This document shows positions 8,741 to 18,605 of a stretch of 64,000 bases of DNA, in pieces (position 1 is the first letter of the stretch; each line of letters begins with the position of its first letter). Under the pieces are notes generated by a model. The model saw only the letters and a program-made list of their open reading frames with translations, made no database searches and had not been told where the DNA came from. The DNA comes from Acidovorax carolinensis (lineage in GTDB: Bacteria > Pseudomonadota > Gammaproteobacteria > Burkholderiales > Burkholderiaceae_C): contig NZ_CP021361.1 of the NCBI RefSeq assembly GCF_002157145.1, positions 3,991,501 to 4,055,500 of the forward strand. The letters are read 5' to 3'. Made by a program: the position numbers and the translations under genes.

Positions 8741-8755
8741 AGAAAGATCCTTTCT
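8741..8755. promoter_or_regulatory. Putative Lrp/AsnC-type operator
   Basis: Perfect inverted repeat AGAAAG-ATC-CTTTCT, 15 bp, between the divergent regulator and oxidoreductase genes. Lrp-family proteins typically bind 13-15-bp imperfect palindromes, so this is a natural operator for the neighbouring regulator. No binding data. Confidence 0.5.
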
Positions 8756-8892
8756 GAATCGAGGGTAAACGTGGCATGAAAACGAAAGCACATAGCGCGT
8801 CACAGTGCCTAAACTGCCCGCAGCCACCCACGAGGTTGCCCGGCACCGCCCACAAGGCGGCGGCTGTGAGCGCCCCACAACCGGAAACAGAC

Positions 8893-11800
8893 ATGAACGC
8901 CCCATTGCCCGAACACATCCGCAAGACCTTGGAAACCGTCTCGCTCGACGACAAATACACCTTGGGCGAGGGCCGCGCCTTCATGAGCGGCGTGCAGGCC
9001 CTCGTGCGCCTGCCCATGCTGCAACGCCAGCGCGATGCGGCAGCGGGGCTGAACACGGCCGGCTTCATCAGCGGCTACCGCGGCTCGCCGCTGGGCACCT
9101 ACGATCAGGCGCTGTGGGCGGCCAAGAAGCACCTGGGGGCCAACAACATCGTCTTCCAGCCCGGCGTGAACGAAGAACTGGGCGCCACGGCCGTGTGGGG
9201 CACGCAGCAGCTCGATCTGTACCCGCAAAGCAAGAAGTTCGATGGCGTGTTCGGCATCTGGTACGGCAAGGGCCCGGGCGTGGACCGCTGCTCGGACGTG
9301 TTCAAGCACGCCAACATGGCGGGCACGGCCAAGCACGGCGGCGTGATCGCCATCGCTGGCGACGACCACATCAGCAAGAGCAGCACGGCAGCGCACCAGA
9401 GCGACCACATCTTCAAGGCCTGCGGCACGCCGGTATTCTTCCCGAGCAGCGTGCAGGAAATCCTGGACATGGGGCTGCACGCCTTTGCCATGAGCCGTTT
9501 TTCGGGCGTTTGGTCGGGCATGAAGACGATTCAGGAGGTGGTGGAGTCGTCCAGCAGCATCAACATCGACCCGGACCGCGTAAAGATCGTGATGCCCGAG
9601 GACTTTGCGATGCCGCCCGGCGGCCTGCACATCCGCTGGCCCGACGCGCCGCTGGAGCAGGAGGCGCGCCTCATGGACTACAAGTGGTACGCGGCCCTGG
9701 CCTATGTGCGCGCCAACAAGCTCAACTACAACGTGATCGAAGGCAAGAACGACCGCTTTGGCATCATCGCCAGCGGCAAGGCCTACAACGACACGCGCCA
9801 GGCGCTGGTGGATCTGGGCCTTGATGACGACACCTGCCGCCAGTTGGGCATTCGCGTGCACAAGGTCAACGTGGTGTGGCCGCTGGAAGCCACCATCACG
9901 CGCGACTTTGCGCAGGGCTTGCAGGAGATCCTGGTGGTCGAGGAAAAGCGCCAGGTCATCGAATACCAGCTGAAAGAAGAGCTGTACAACTGGCGCGCCG
10001 ATGTGCGCCCCAACGTGCTGGGCAAATTCGACGAGCCCGAGGGCGATGCCACGGGCGGCGAATGGTCCATGCCCAACCCCAGCCAGAACTGGCTGCTGCG
10101 TGCCAAGGCCGACCTCACGCCCGCCATCATCGCCAAGGCCATCGCCAAGCGCCTGAAGAAACTGGGCGTATCAAACGACATCATCGCCCGCATGGATTCG
10201 CGCATCGCCATCATCGAAGCCAGCGAACGCGCGATGACAGAGCTGAAGGTGGACACCGGTGAGCGCGCCCCGTGGTTCTGCAGCGGCTGCCCGCACAACA
10301 CCAGCACCCGCGTGCCCGAGGGTTCGCGCGCCGTGGCCGGCATTGGCTGCCACTACATGACGGTGTGGATGGACCGCAGCACCAGCACCTTCACGCAGAT
10401 GGGCGGCGAGGGGGTTTCGTGGGTGGGCCAGGCGCCCTTCACCAAAGATGCGCATGTGTTTGCCAACCTGGGCGACGGCACCTACTTTCACAGCGGCCTG
10501 CTGGCGATCCGCCAGAGCATCGCGGCCGGTGTCAACATCACCTACAAGGTGCTCTACAACGATGCCGTGGCCATGACGGGCGGCCAGCAGGTGGGCGAGC
10601 GGCCCGAGGGCCACTCTGTGGCGCAGATCGCGCACAGCCTGCGCGCCGAAGGCGTGGTCAAACTGGTCGTGGTGACCGACGAGCCCGAGAAATACCACGG
10701 CCGCACGCACCGGCTGGACAGCAGCGCCGTGCGCGCCGGCCACCCTGAACTGATCAACGACCTGCCGCCTGGCGTCGAGGTGTTCCACCGCGACGAGCTC
10801 GACCGCATCCAGCGCGAGTTCCGAGAACTTGAGGGTTGCACGGCCATCATCTACGACCAGACCTGCGCCACCGAGAAGCGCCGCCGCCGCAAACGCGGCT
10901 CCATGGTCGACCCGGCCAAGCGCGTGGTGATCAACGAGCTGGTGTGCGAGGGCTGCGGCGACTGCTCGGTGCAATCGAACTGCCTGTCGGTCGAGCCCGT
11001 GGAAACCGAGTTCGGCCGCAAGCGCCGCATCAACCAGAGCACCTGCAACAAGGACTACTCCTGCCTCAAGGGCTTTTGCCCGAGTTTCATCACGGTGGAG
11101 GGCGGCCAGCTCAAAAAGCCCAAAAAGGAGAAAAAGGGCGACCTCGCCAGCCTGCCCGCCATCCCCGAGCCCGCGCTGCCCGTGGCCGAAACCGCCTGGG
11201 GCATCGTGGTGGGCGGCGTGGGCGGCACGGGCGTGATCACCATCGGCTCGCTGCTGGGCATGGCAGCGCACCTCGAAGGCAAGGGCGTGGTCACGCAGGA
11301 CGCCGGCGGCCTGGCGCAAAAGGGCGGCGCCACCTGGAGCCATATCCAGATTGCCAACCGGCAGGACGCCATCTACACCACCAAGGTCGACACCGCCAAG
11401 GCCGACCTGGTGATCGGTTGTGATTCCATCGTGGCGGCCCACAAATACACGCTGGCCGTGATGCAGCCAGGCCGCACCTTCGTGGCGCTCAACACACATG
11501 GCACGCCCACGGCGGCCTTCGTGACCAACCCCAACTGGCAGTTCCCTGGCGCCAACTGCGACAGCGCCATCGCTGCGGCGGTGGGCGCGGGCGGTGTGGG
11601 CAGCTTCGACGCGGAACAGGTGGCCGTGCAACTGCTGGGCGACAGCATCTACACCAACCCGTTGATGCTGGGCTACGCCTGGCAAAAGGGCCGCGTGCCC
11701 CTGAACCTGGCCTCGCTGATGCGTGCCATGGAACTCAATGGCGTGCAGGTCGACAACAACAAGGCGGCGTTTGAATGGGGCCGGCGCTGCGCGCACGACC

Positions 11801-12519
11801 TCGCCGCGGTGCAGGCGCTTTTCAAGGCGGCTCAGGTCATCGAGTTTGTGAAGAAACCTTCGTTGGCCGAAATGGTGGCCAAACGCGTCGACTTCCTCAC
11901 CGGTTACCAGAATGCCGCCTATGCCGCCGACTACCAGGCGTTTGTCGACAAGGTGAAGGCGGCCGAAGCGAAGCTGGGCACCACCACCCGCCTGTCCGAA
12001 GCCGTGGCGCGTTACCTGTTCAAGCTGATGGCCTACAAGGATGAGTACGAAGTGGCTCGCCTGCACACCGACAAGGCGTTCACGGACAAGATCGCCTCGA
12101 TGTTTGAAGGCGACTACAAGCTGGTGCACCACCTGGCGCCACCCATGACGGCCAAGAAGAACGACCAGGGCGAACTGGTCAAGCAGCGGTTTGGCCCCTG
12201 GATCCGCAGCGCCTTTGGCGTGCTGGCCCGCATGAAAGGACTGCGCGGCACCGCATTGGACATCTTCGGCAAGACGGAGGAGCGCCGCACAGAGCGCGCC
12301 CTGATCGTGGAGTATCGCGCCTGCATCGACGAGTTGCTGGCGGGCCTCACCCCCGAGAAGCTGCCGTTGGCTGTGGAAATTGCCAGCCTTCCCGAGGGCA
12401 TCCGCGGCTACGGACATGTGAAGGAGCGCCACCTGAAGACAGTGCGCCCGAAATGGACCGGCCTGATGGCGCAGTGGCGGGGCGGCGCGGCGACCGCGCC
12501 CCAGCGCCAGGCGGCCTGA
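8893..12519 (+). CDS. Indolepyruvate:ferredoxin oxidoreductase, fused subunits
   Basis: 1208 residues from ATG 8893 (start MNAPLPEHIRKTLETVSLDD; the frame is open to 8776 but homologous proteins begin near here). It converts aryl pyruvates to aryl-acetyl-CoA with ferredoxin reduction in aromatic amino-acid catabolism. Order: pyruvate-oxidoreductase-like alpha region; TPP-binding part with GDGTYFHSG at about 525; a cysteine cluster for Fe-S centres at about 685-715 (CEGCGDC and DYSCLKGFCPSF); a gamma domain from about 774 (GVGGTGVITIGSLLG); and a C-terminal domain of the large one-chain betaproteobacterial type. Single-chain enzymes of about 1150-1200 residues are usual here. It is divergent from an Lrp regulator. 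Confidence 0.9.
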   Translation: MNAPLPEHIRKTLETVSLDDKYTLGEGRAFMSGVQALVRLPMLQRQRDAAAGLNTAGFISGYRGSPLGTYDQALWAAKKHLGANNIVFQPGVNEELGATAVWGTQQLDLYPQSKKFDGVFGIWYGKGPGVDRCSDVFKHANMAGTAKHGGVIAIAGDDHISKSSTAAHQSDHIFKACGTPVFFPSSVQEILDMGLHAFAMSRFSGVWSGMKTIQEVVESSSSINIDPDRVKIVMPEDFAMPPGGLHIRWPDAPLEQEARLMDYKWYAALAYVRANKLNYNVIEGKNDRFGIIASGKAYNDTRQALVDLGLDDDTCRQLGIRVHKVNVVWPLEATITRDFAQGLQEILVVEEKRQVIEYQLKEELYNWRADVRPNVLGKFDEPEGDATGGEWSMPNPSQNWLLRAKADLTPAIIAKAIAKRLKKLGVSNDIIARMDSRIAIIEASERAMTELKVDTGERAPWFCSGCPHNTSTRVPEGSRAVAGIGCHYMTVWMDRSTSTFTQMGGEGVSWVGQAPFTKDAHVFANLGDGTYFHSGLLAIRQSIAAGVNITYKVLYNDAVAMTGGQQVGERPEGHSVAQIAHSLRAEGVVKLVVVTDEPEKYHGRTHRLDSSAVRAGHPELINDLPPGVEVFHRDELDRIQREFRELEGCTAIIYDQTCATEKRRRRKRGSMVDPAKRVVINELVCEGCGDCSVQSNCLSVEPVETEFGRKRRINQSTCNKDYSCLKGFCPSFITVEGGQLKKPKKEKKGDLASLPAIPEPALPVAETAWGIVVGGVGGTGVITIGSLLGMAAHLEGKGVVTQDAGGLAQKGGATWSHIQIANRQDAIYTTKVDTAKADLVIGCDSIVAAHKYTLAVMQPGRTFVALNTHGTPTAAFVTNPNWQFPGANCDSAIAAAVGAGGVGSFDAEQVAVQLLGDSIYTNPLMLGYAWQKGRVPLNLASLMRAMELNGVQVDNNKAAFEWGRRCAHDLAAVQALFKAAQVIEFVKKPSLAEMVAKRVDFLTGYQNAAYAADYQAFVDKVKAAEAKLGTTTRLSEAVARYLFKLMAYKDEYEVARLHTDKAFTDKIASMFEGDYKLVHHLAPPMTAKKNDQGELVKQRFGPWIRSAFGVLARMKGLRGTALDIFGKTEERRTERALIVEYRACIDELLAGLTPEKLPLAVEIASLPEGIRGYGHVKERHLKTVRPKWTGLMAQWRGGAATAPQRQAA

Positions 12520-12573
12520 GCAGCGGTGCATGGACCATCGCGCCATGAAAGTTGGCACCGCCGCATGGGCGAA

Positions 12574-12633
12574 TGCTATTAAATAAATAGCTTCAAGCGC
12601 TTATCCATTAAGCGCTGCAGGCTGATTTCATCC
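12574..12633 (+). repeat. Family-1 interspersed repeat, copy C
   Basis: Near-complete copy: GCTATTAAATAAATAGCT, stem AAGCGCTTATCCATTAAGCGC, then AGGCTGATTTCATCC. It lies in the 296-bp gap between the oxidoreductase and yajC. Confidence 0.75.
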
Positions 12634-12703
12634 ATCTTTCCAACGTCCACCGGGCAGATCACCGGGCGCGGCAAACACCCGCCGTCGGCCTGGGTTTTAG
12701 ACC

Positions 12704-12733
12704 TTGGGCGCGGCGCAGGGCCCCGCATACAAT
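12704..12733 (+). promoter_or_regulatory. Candidate sigma-70 promoter for yajC-secDF
   Basis: TTGGGC (12704-12709) and TACAAT (12728-12733) with an 18-bp spacer, about 80 bases upstream of the yajC start. The -10 box is good, the -35 moderate. Confidence 0.4.
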
Positions 12734-12815
12734 GGCCAGTTCCGCCCCGGCCGGCGCTTGTGAGGCTGCCTGCGGCGCGTTATGTGTTTTGCCTATCCAT
12801 TGTGGAGTCCTGTCC

Positions 12816-13151
12816 GTGTTTATTTCTTCTGCTTTTGCCCAGACCGCTCCTGCCGCCGCCACGGGCGGTGGTGACATCATGTCCTCGCTCACGGGCATGC
12901 TGCCCCTGGTGCTGATGTTCGTGGTGCTGTACTTCGTCATGATCCGCCCCCAGATGAAGCGCCAGAAAGAGCATCGCGCCATGATCGACGCCATCGCCAA
13001 GGGCGATGAAGTGGCCACGGCCGGCGGCATCATCGGCAAGGTCACGCGCCTGTCCGAAGGTTTCCTGCACATCGAAATCGCCAGCGGTGTGGAAGTGCAG
13101 GTCCAGCGCAGCGCCGTGGCGCAGGTGCTGCCCAAGGGCACGGTCAAGTAA
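12816..13151 (+). CDS. yajC: Sec translocase accessory subunit YajC
   Basis: 111 residues from GTG 12816, which has a GGAG motif about 8 bases upstream and gives the typical start VFISSAFAQTAPAAA. A single transmembrane helix (MLPLVLMFVVLYFVMIRPQ) is followed by a cytoplasmic domain with the family signature MIRPQMKRQKEH, then GDEVATAGGIIGKV. It works with SecD and SecF on the inner membrane to assist SecYEG. It heads the yajC-secD-secF operon; the intergenic space to secD holds a GC-rich repeat. Confidence 0.93.
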   Translation: MFISSAFAQTAPAAATGGGDIMSSLTGMLPLVLMFVVLYFVMIRPQMKRQKEHRAMIDAIAKGDEVATAGGIIGKVTRLSEGFLHIEIASGVEVQVQRSAVAQVLPKGTVK

Positions 13152-13160
13152 CGATGAACA

Positions 13161-13270
13161 TCCCCCTGAGCGGCTGCGCCGCTTCCCCCTTCTCTCGCGC
13201 AACGCGCGGGACGGGGGACGATGCCGGTGGCCTGGCAAAGCCAGTTCCACGGCATCCCTGGCAGGGGCTG
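13161..13270 (+). repeat. GC-rich repeat (family 2) between yajC and secD
   Basis: Begins CCCCTGAGCGGCTGCGCCGC, contains GGTGGCCTGGCAAAGCCAGT and ends in CCCTGGCAGGGG. A closely related unit lies at 24490-24580, and reverse-orientation relatives at 54215-54314 and 60550-60630. It separates two genes that are normally tightly linked. Confidence 0.7.
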
Positions 13271-13307
13271 GCGCCATGCGCCATGGACAACTGATAAGAG
13301 CGCGATC

Positions 13308-15190
13308 ATGAACCGTTACCCGGTCTGGAAGTACGCGATCCTGGTGATCGTGCTGCTGGTAGGTGCCCTGTACACCCTGCCCAATTTCTTCGGCGAAGCG
13401 CCTGCGGTGCAGGTTTCGTCGGCCAAGGCCACCGTCAAGGTGGATCTGGCCGTGCAGCAGCGCGTAGAGGAAGTGCTGAAGGCGGCGGGTGTCACGCCCG
13501 ACATGGTGACGCTCGATGGCGGCTCGGTGCGTGCGCGCCTCGATACCCCGACAACCAGCTCAAGGCCCGCGACGCCATCCAGAAGGCGCTGGTGCCCGAC
13601 CCCGCGAATCCCTCGTACATCGTGGCGCTGAACCTGGTGTCGCGTTCGCCCGCCTGGCTGACCGCCCTGCATGCGCGCCCCATGTACCTGGGGCTGGACC
13701 TGCGCGGTGGCGTGCACTTCATGCTGCAGGTGGACATGCAGGCCGCGCTGACCAAGAAGGCCGAGTCCTATGCTGGCGATATCCGCACCGCACTGCGTGA
13801 CAAGAACATCCGCCATGGCGGCATCAGCCGAGACGGCCAGACCATCGACATCAAGGTGCGCGACGAAGCCACGCAGACGGCCACGCGCAACCTGATCTCC
13901 GACCAGTTCACCGACCTGCAGACAACCAGCCAGCCCGACGGCGGCGAGTTCCGGTTGCGCGCCACCATCAAGCCCGAGGCCACGCGCCGCGTGCAGGAGC
14001 AGGCGCTCAAGCAGAACATCGTCACGCTGCACAACCGCATCAACGAACTCGGTGTAGCCGAGCCGGTGATCCAGCAGCAAGGCCTGGACCGCATCGTGGT
14101 GCAGCTGCCGGGCGTGCAGGACACGGCCAAGGCCAAGGACATTCTGGGCCGCACGGCCACGCTGGAAGTTCGCCTCGTGGACGAAGGCACCGAAGCGCGC
14201 TCCGCCGAAATGGGCCGTGGCCCCGTGCCGTTTGGCTCCGAACGCTATCTGGAACGCAGCGGCCAGCCCGTCATCGTGAAAAAGCAGGTCATCCTGACCG
14301 GCGAAAACCTCACGGATGCCCAGCCCGGCTTTGACGGTCAGACCCAGGAACCCACCGTCAACCTGACGCTGGACGCCAAGGGCTCGCGCATCTTCCGCGA
14401 CATCACACGCGAAAACATCGGCAAACGCATGGCCATCGTGCTGTTTGAAAAGGGCAAGGGCGAAGTGGTCACGGCCCCCGTCATCCGCAGCGAAATCGGT
14501 GGCGGCCGCGTGCAGATCTCCGGCCGCATGACGACGGCCGAAGCCAACGACACCGCACTGCTGCTGCGTGCCGGCTCGCTGGCCGCACCGATGGAGATCA
14601 TCGAGGAATTCACCATTGGCCCGAGCCTGGGCGCCGACAACATCGAGCGCGGCATCCATAGCGTGGTCTGGGGCATGTTGGCCGTGGCCGCCTTCATGTG
14701 CGTGTATTACCGGCTGTTTGGCGTGTTTTCCACCCTGGCGCTGTCGGTGAACGTGCTGCTGCTGCTGGCCATTTTGTCGATGCTGCAAGCCACGCTGACC
14801 CTGCCCGGCATTGCCGCCATGGCGCTTGCGCTGGGCGTGGCCATTGACTCGAACGTGCTGATCAACGAGCGCATCCGCGAGGAATTGCGCGATGGCCTGT
14901 CGCCGCAGGCGGCCATCCACGCGGGCTACGAGCGAGCCTGGGCGACCATTCTGGACTCCAACGTGACCACGCTGGTCGTGGGTCTGGCGCTGCTGGCGTT
15001 TGGCTCCGGGCCCGTGCGCGGCTTTGCGGTGGTGCACACCATCGGCATCCTGACCAGCATGTTCTCGGCTGTGTTCTTCTCGCGCGGCGTGGTGAACCTC
15101 TGGTATGGCCGCCAGAAAAAGCTCAAGAGCGTGTCGATCGGACAGGTCTGGAAACCAGACGCCGGCACCGCCGTGGTCAAGACCAACTAA
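13308..15190 (+). CDS. secD: Protein translocase subunit SecD, frameshifted in this sequence
   Basis: The N-terminal part reads from ATG 13308 (MNRYPVWKYAILVIVLLVGA, first membrane helix). At CCCC 13546-13549 the frame breaks; one extra C restores RLDTPDNQLKARDAIQKAL and leads into the long downstream frame to 15190. The rest is canonical SecD: MYLGLDLRGGVHF, the large periplasmic domain, and about five C-terminal helices with GIAAMALALGVAIDSNVLINERIREEL. The corrected length is about 627 residues. SecDF pulls exported proteins across the membrane using proton flow. Because secD is close to essential and no other lesion is present, a base-calling error is more likely than a real null. Confidence 0.9.
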
Positions 15191-15202
15191 AGGAGGAAGA
15201 CC

Positions 15203-15277
15203 ATGGAATTCTTAGTTCCAGCATCACCCGCGCTGCGCGCACATGAGCTTCCTCTGAAAACTCCAACCAAGGAATAG
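15203..15277 (+). CDS. Possible 24-codon leader ORF between secD and secF
   Basis: Starts MEFLVPASPALRAHELPLKT and stops 5 bases before the secF ATG. It has the strongest ribosome-binding site in the operon (AGGAGG, 15191-15196, 6 bases before the ATG). Its first residues (MEF) echo the start of SecF (MEFF). It has no signal peptide or recognisable arrest motif. It may couple translation of secF to secD, or be a remnant of a partial duplication of the secF start. Confidence 0.3.
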   Translation: MEFLVPASPALRAHELPLKTPTKE

Positions 15278-15282
15278 AAATC

Positions 15283-16233
15283 ATGGAGTTTTTCCGCATC
15301 AGAAAAGACATCCCCTTCATGAAGCACGCGTTGGTTTTCAACGCGATTTCCTTCATCACCTTTGCGCTGGCAGTGTTCTTTCTGCTCACGCGCGGCCTGC
15401 ACCTGTCGGTGGAGTTCACCGGCGGTACGGTGATGGAGGTGGCTTACAGCCAGCCGGCCGAACTGGCGAAGGTGCGCGAGACGGTTTCCGGCCTGGGCTA
15501 CGCCGACGTGCAGGTGCAGAACTTCGGCACCGCGCGCGATGTGATGATCCGCCTGCCCGTGCAAAAGGGCGTGACTTCTGCCCAGCAAAGCGAACAGGTC
15601 ATTGCCGCGCTCAAGGCGGCCGATCCGGCTGTGACGCTGCGGCGCACCGAGTTTGTCGGGCCGCAGGTGGGCGAAGAACTGGTGCACGGAGGCCTCATGG
15701 CGCTGGCCATGGTGGTGGTGGGCATTGTGGTTTACCTGGCTTTTCGCTTCGAGTGGAAGTTCGGCGTGGCCGCCATCATCGCCAACCTGCATGACGTGGT
15801 GATCATCCTGGGCTTCTTTGCGTTCTTCCAGTGGGAGTTTTCGCTGTCGGTGCTGGCGGCCGTGCTGGCGGTGCTGGGCTATTCGGTGAACGAATCGGTG
15901 GTGATCTTCGACCGGATCCGCGAGGCCTTCCGCAAATACCGCAAGATGAACACGCACGAGGTGATCGACCACGCGATTACCAGCACCATGAGCCGCACGA
16001 TCATCACCCACGCCTCCACCGAGGCGATGGTGCTGTCGATGTTCTTCTTTGGCGGCCCGAGCCTGCACAACTTTGCGCTGGCGCTGACCATCGGCATCCT
16101 GTTCGGCATCTACTCGTCGGTGTTCGTCGCAGCCGCCATTGCCATGTGGCTGGGCGTCAAACGGGAAGACCTCGTCAAGGCTGCCAGGAAGGATGAAGAC
16201 CCGAACGATTCCAATGCCGGGGCCACGGTCTGA
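15283..16233 (+). CDS. secF: Protein translocase subunit SecF
   Basis: 316 residues, normal length. N-terminal helix at about 18-36, the SecD/SecF signature SVEFTGGTVMEVAY, a periplasmic domain to about 130, then five helices with LGYSVNESVVIFDRIREAFR and TSTMSRTIITHASTEAMVLSMFFFGG. It forms the SecDF complex with the upstream gene; AAGGAA lies about 9 bases before the start. The last gene of the sec operon; a DUF1631 gene begins 25 bases after its stop. Confidence 0.95.
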   Translation: MEFFRIRKDIPFMKHALVFNAISFITFALAVFFLLTRGLHLSVEFTGGTVMEVAYSQPAELAKVRETVSGLGYADVQVQNFGTARDVMIRLPVQKGVTSAQQSEQVIAALKAADPAVTLRRTEFVGPQVGEELVHGGLMALAMVVVGIVVYLAFRFEWKFGVAAIIANLHDVVIILGFFAFFQWEFSLSVLAAVLAVLGYSVNESVVIFDRIREAFRKYRKMNTHEVIDHAITSTMSRTIITHASTEAMVLSMFFFGGPSLHNFALALTIGILFGIYSSVFVAAAIAMWLGVKREDLVKAARKDEDPNDSNAGATV

Positions 16234-16258
16234 CGCGCCACCACGCTACCATTGAGAC

Positions 16259-18568
16259 ATGCCCGCCCCTTCCCCTTCCATTCCGCCGCGCCGCCTGGCC
16301 CGCCAGGCGCGCCAGAAGTTTGTGGAAGGACTCTGCGCCGGGCTGCCCGATGTGGACAAGACGGTTCTGGATTTCCTGACCCAGCTGATGTCCCAGACCG
16401 GCACGCAGCGCGAGATGCAGTCGCGGCGAGATGCCTGGCAGCTCTATCAGCGACACCACGGCGACTGGGTGGCGCACCTGGACAGTGCACTGCGCGAGTC
16501 ACTGGTCCCGCATATCAGCACGACACGGGATGCCCGGGCCAGTGGCGGCCACTTCGAGTTGCTCAGCGACGATGTGGTGGAAAACAAGATCGCCGCCTCC
16601 CGCATGGCGCTCACGATCACCGAACAGGTCAGCCACCAGCTCGACACGGTACGGCAGCGAACCCAGTCCCTGGAAGGCCAGGACCTCGACAGCAATGACA
16701 TTCTTCGCCCAGAGGCCGTCTGCCTGATCGTTGTCGAGCAATGGTGCAAGGCCGGCCTGCCGCGCACCGACCTGATGACCGTGGTGGACCCCTTGCAGCG
16801 CGACCTGGCCAACCTGCTGCAAAAGGCCTACCAGGCTGTGAACGTGTTTTATGTGGAGCAGGGTGTCATCCCGCAAACCGATCTGCGCGCGCGTGTGCGC
16901 CGGACCGAGGGCGGTGCGGTGGCAGGCAGCGATGCGGGAGCGTCCGGATTGGCGTCACAGGCACTGACGCAAAGCCGGGAGGCGGTGGCTGCAGCACGCG
17001 GCGCCGCACCACCGAGAAAGGCCCAGCAACAGGGCATGGGAACGGGAACGGTTTTCGCCACCGGCATGACCCCGCTGTCGCGTGCACGCCAGCGCGCCCA
17101 GGGCGTCATGGGGCAACTGCGGCGGCTGCTCACCCAGCCCGCCACCGGCTTTGACCTGGTGAACGCACCACCCGCCTCGGCCGCGTTGGCACATGCCCTC
17201 ACGGCCCACCGTGTCCAGGCTGACACCTATTACAGCGGCGTCGCCACGCTCATCGAAGACTACAGCCCGGCCGCTGTGGTGCAACTGGCGGGCGTGGTAC
17301 GGGAGCGTTCCACCGAATTGAAGAAGAAGGCCTCGACGGCAGGAGAAAAGGCCATCATCGAGGTGGTGGCGCTGATGTTCCAGAGCATTCTGGCCGAGGA
17401 CCGCATTCCACCTGCCGTGCGCGTGTGGTTTGCGCGCCTGCAGGTGCCGGTGCTGCGCGTGGCCCTGGCTGAGCCGGAGTTCTTCAGCAACATCGCCCAC
17501 CCGGCCCGCCAGCTCATTGACCGCATGGGGGCGTGCGTCATGGGGTTTGATGCCACCACGATCAATGGCAGCGCCCTGGAGGCGGAAATTCGCCGTGTGG
17601 TGCAGGTGATCGAGCAATACCCCGAGACCGGACGACGGGTCTTTCAGCTGGTGTACGACGAGTTCGAAAAATTCCTGTCGAAGTTCCTGACCCAAAAGCA
17701 GGCCACTTCGCGCCTCGTCAGCGTGGCGCAGCAGGTGGAGCAGAAGGAAACGCTGGCCATCCAGTACACGATCGAGCTGCGCACCATGCTGCGCGACATG
17801 CCGGTGCGCGAAGAAATCCGGGAGTTCCTTTTCAAGACCTGGGCCGAGGTGCTGGCGCTGTCGGCCGTGCGCGAGGGGCCGCAGCACGCCGATACCGTCA
17901 CCTTCAAGCGCACGGCCGCCGATCTGGTCTGGGCGGCCAGCGCCAAGCCCAATCGCAGCGACCGGGCGCAGGTCATCCAGAGCCTGCCCGGCCTGCTGCA
18001 ACGCCTGCGCCAGGGTCTGGCGTTGATGGGGATCGACGGAGCAGCCCAGGACGCCCAGATCAAGGTGCTGACCGATACCCTGGCCGATGCCTTCCTGTCC
18101 AAGACGGCTTCCATTCCGCAGGCGCACATCGACGCCATGGCCAAACGCCTGGCCAACCTGGAAGACTTCATCGGGGATGCCACGCTGGGCGACATGCCGC
18201 TCAATGCCGACAACATCGAAATGATGCTCGGCATCGATGCGTCCTCCATCCACGTCATTGCCGACAACGGGGCGCCGGTGGACGATGCCATGGTGGCCTG
18301 GGCCCAGGAACTTCAGCGGGGCACATGGTTCACGCTGGACCACAACGGAGCGTCGGCGCAGGTGCAATATGCCTGGCAGAGCCAGCGCAAGCAGTTGCAC
18401 CTCTTTGCCGCCACGGACGGCAGCAGTTATCTGATCCAGCTGCGCCGACTGGCGGCCTACCTGCAATCCGGGTTGCTGGTGGCACAGGACGAGGAAGGCC
18501 TGACCCTGCGCGCCACCCGCGATGCACTGGCCAAGCTGGACGCCAACCCGGAACGGCTGCTGGGTTGA
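16259..18568 (+). CDS. DUF1631 family protein
   Basis: 769 residues, mostly helical, matching the large cytosolic DUF1631 proteins of betaproteobacteria (sometimes mislabelled thymidine phosphorylase). Recognisable stretches are the N-terminal ARQKFVEGLCAGLP, SDDVVENKIAASRMA near residue 100, DILRPEAVCLIV near 145, and a C-terminal domain with RGTWFTLDHNGASAQVQYAW. That C-terminal part has a PilZ-like look, so a link to cyclic-di-GMP signalling is possible but unproven. No ribosome-binding site is seen; TACCAT (16247-16252) lies 7 bases before the ATG, which would suit a leaderless transcript. Confidence 0.8.
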   Translation: MPAPSPSIPPRRLARQARQKFVEGLCAGLPDVDKTVLDFLTQLMSQTGTQREMQSRRDAWQLYQRHHGDWVAHLDSALRESLVPHISTTRDARASGGHFELLSDDVVENKIAASRMALTITEQVSHQLDTVRQRTQSLEGQDLDSNDILRPEAVCLIVVEQWCKAGLPRTDLMTVVDPLQRDLANLLQKAYQAVNVFYVEQGVIPQTDLRARVRRTEGGAVAGSDAGASGLASQALTQSREAVAAARGAAPPRKAQQQGMGTGTVFATGMTPLSRARQRAQGVMGQLRRLLTQPATGFDLVNAPPASAALAHALTAHRVQADTYYSGVATLIEDYSPAAVVQLAGVVRERSTELKKKASTAGEKAIIEVVALMFQSILAEDRIPPAVRVWFARLQVPVLRVALAEPEFFSNIAHPARQLIDRMGACVMGFDATTINGSALEAEIRRVVQVIEQYPETGRRVFQLVYDEFEKFLSKFLTQKQATSRLVSVAQQVEQKETLAIQYTIELRTMLRDMPVREEIREFLFKTWAEVLALSAVREGPQHADTVTFKRTAADLVWAASAKPNRSDRAQVIQSLPGLLQRLRQGLALMGIDGAAQDAQIKVLTDTLADAFLSKTASIPQAHIDAMAKRLANLEDFIGDATLGDMPLNADNIEMMLGIDASSIHVIADNGAPVDDAMVAWAQELQRGTWFTLDHNGASAQVQYAWQSQRKQLHLFAATDGSSYLIQLRRLAAYLQSGLLVAQDEEGLTLRATRDALAKLDANPERLLG

Positions 18569-18605
18569 TCTCGGCCGAGCCGGCCGGTCCGCAGACCGGC
18601 TCCGT

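Noticed and set aside
10171..12558. A 795-codon open frame on the minus strand opposite the indolepyruvate oxidoreductase gene
   Set aside because: It is a mirror of codon usage in a high-GC gene: rich in His, Gly, Arg and Ala with no domain, and fully inside a confidently identified gene.
13316..15037. A 573-codon minus-strand frame opposite secD
   Set aside because: Same low-complexity His/Gln/Gly composition; shadow of secD.
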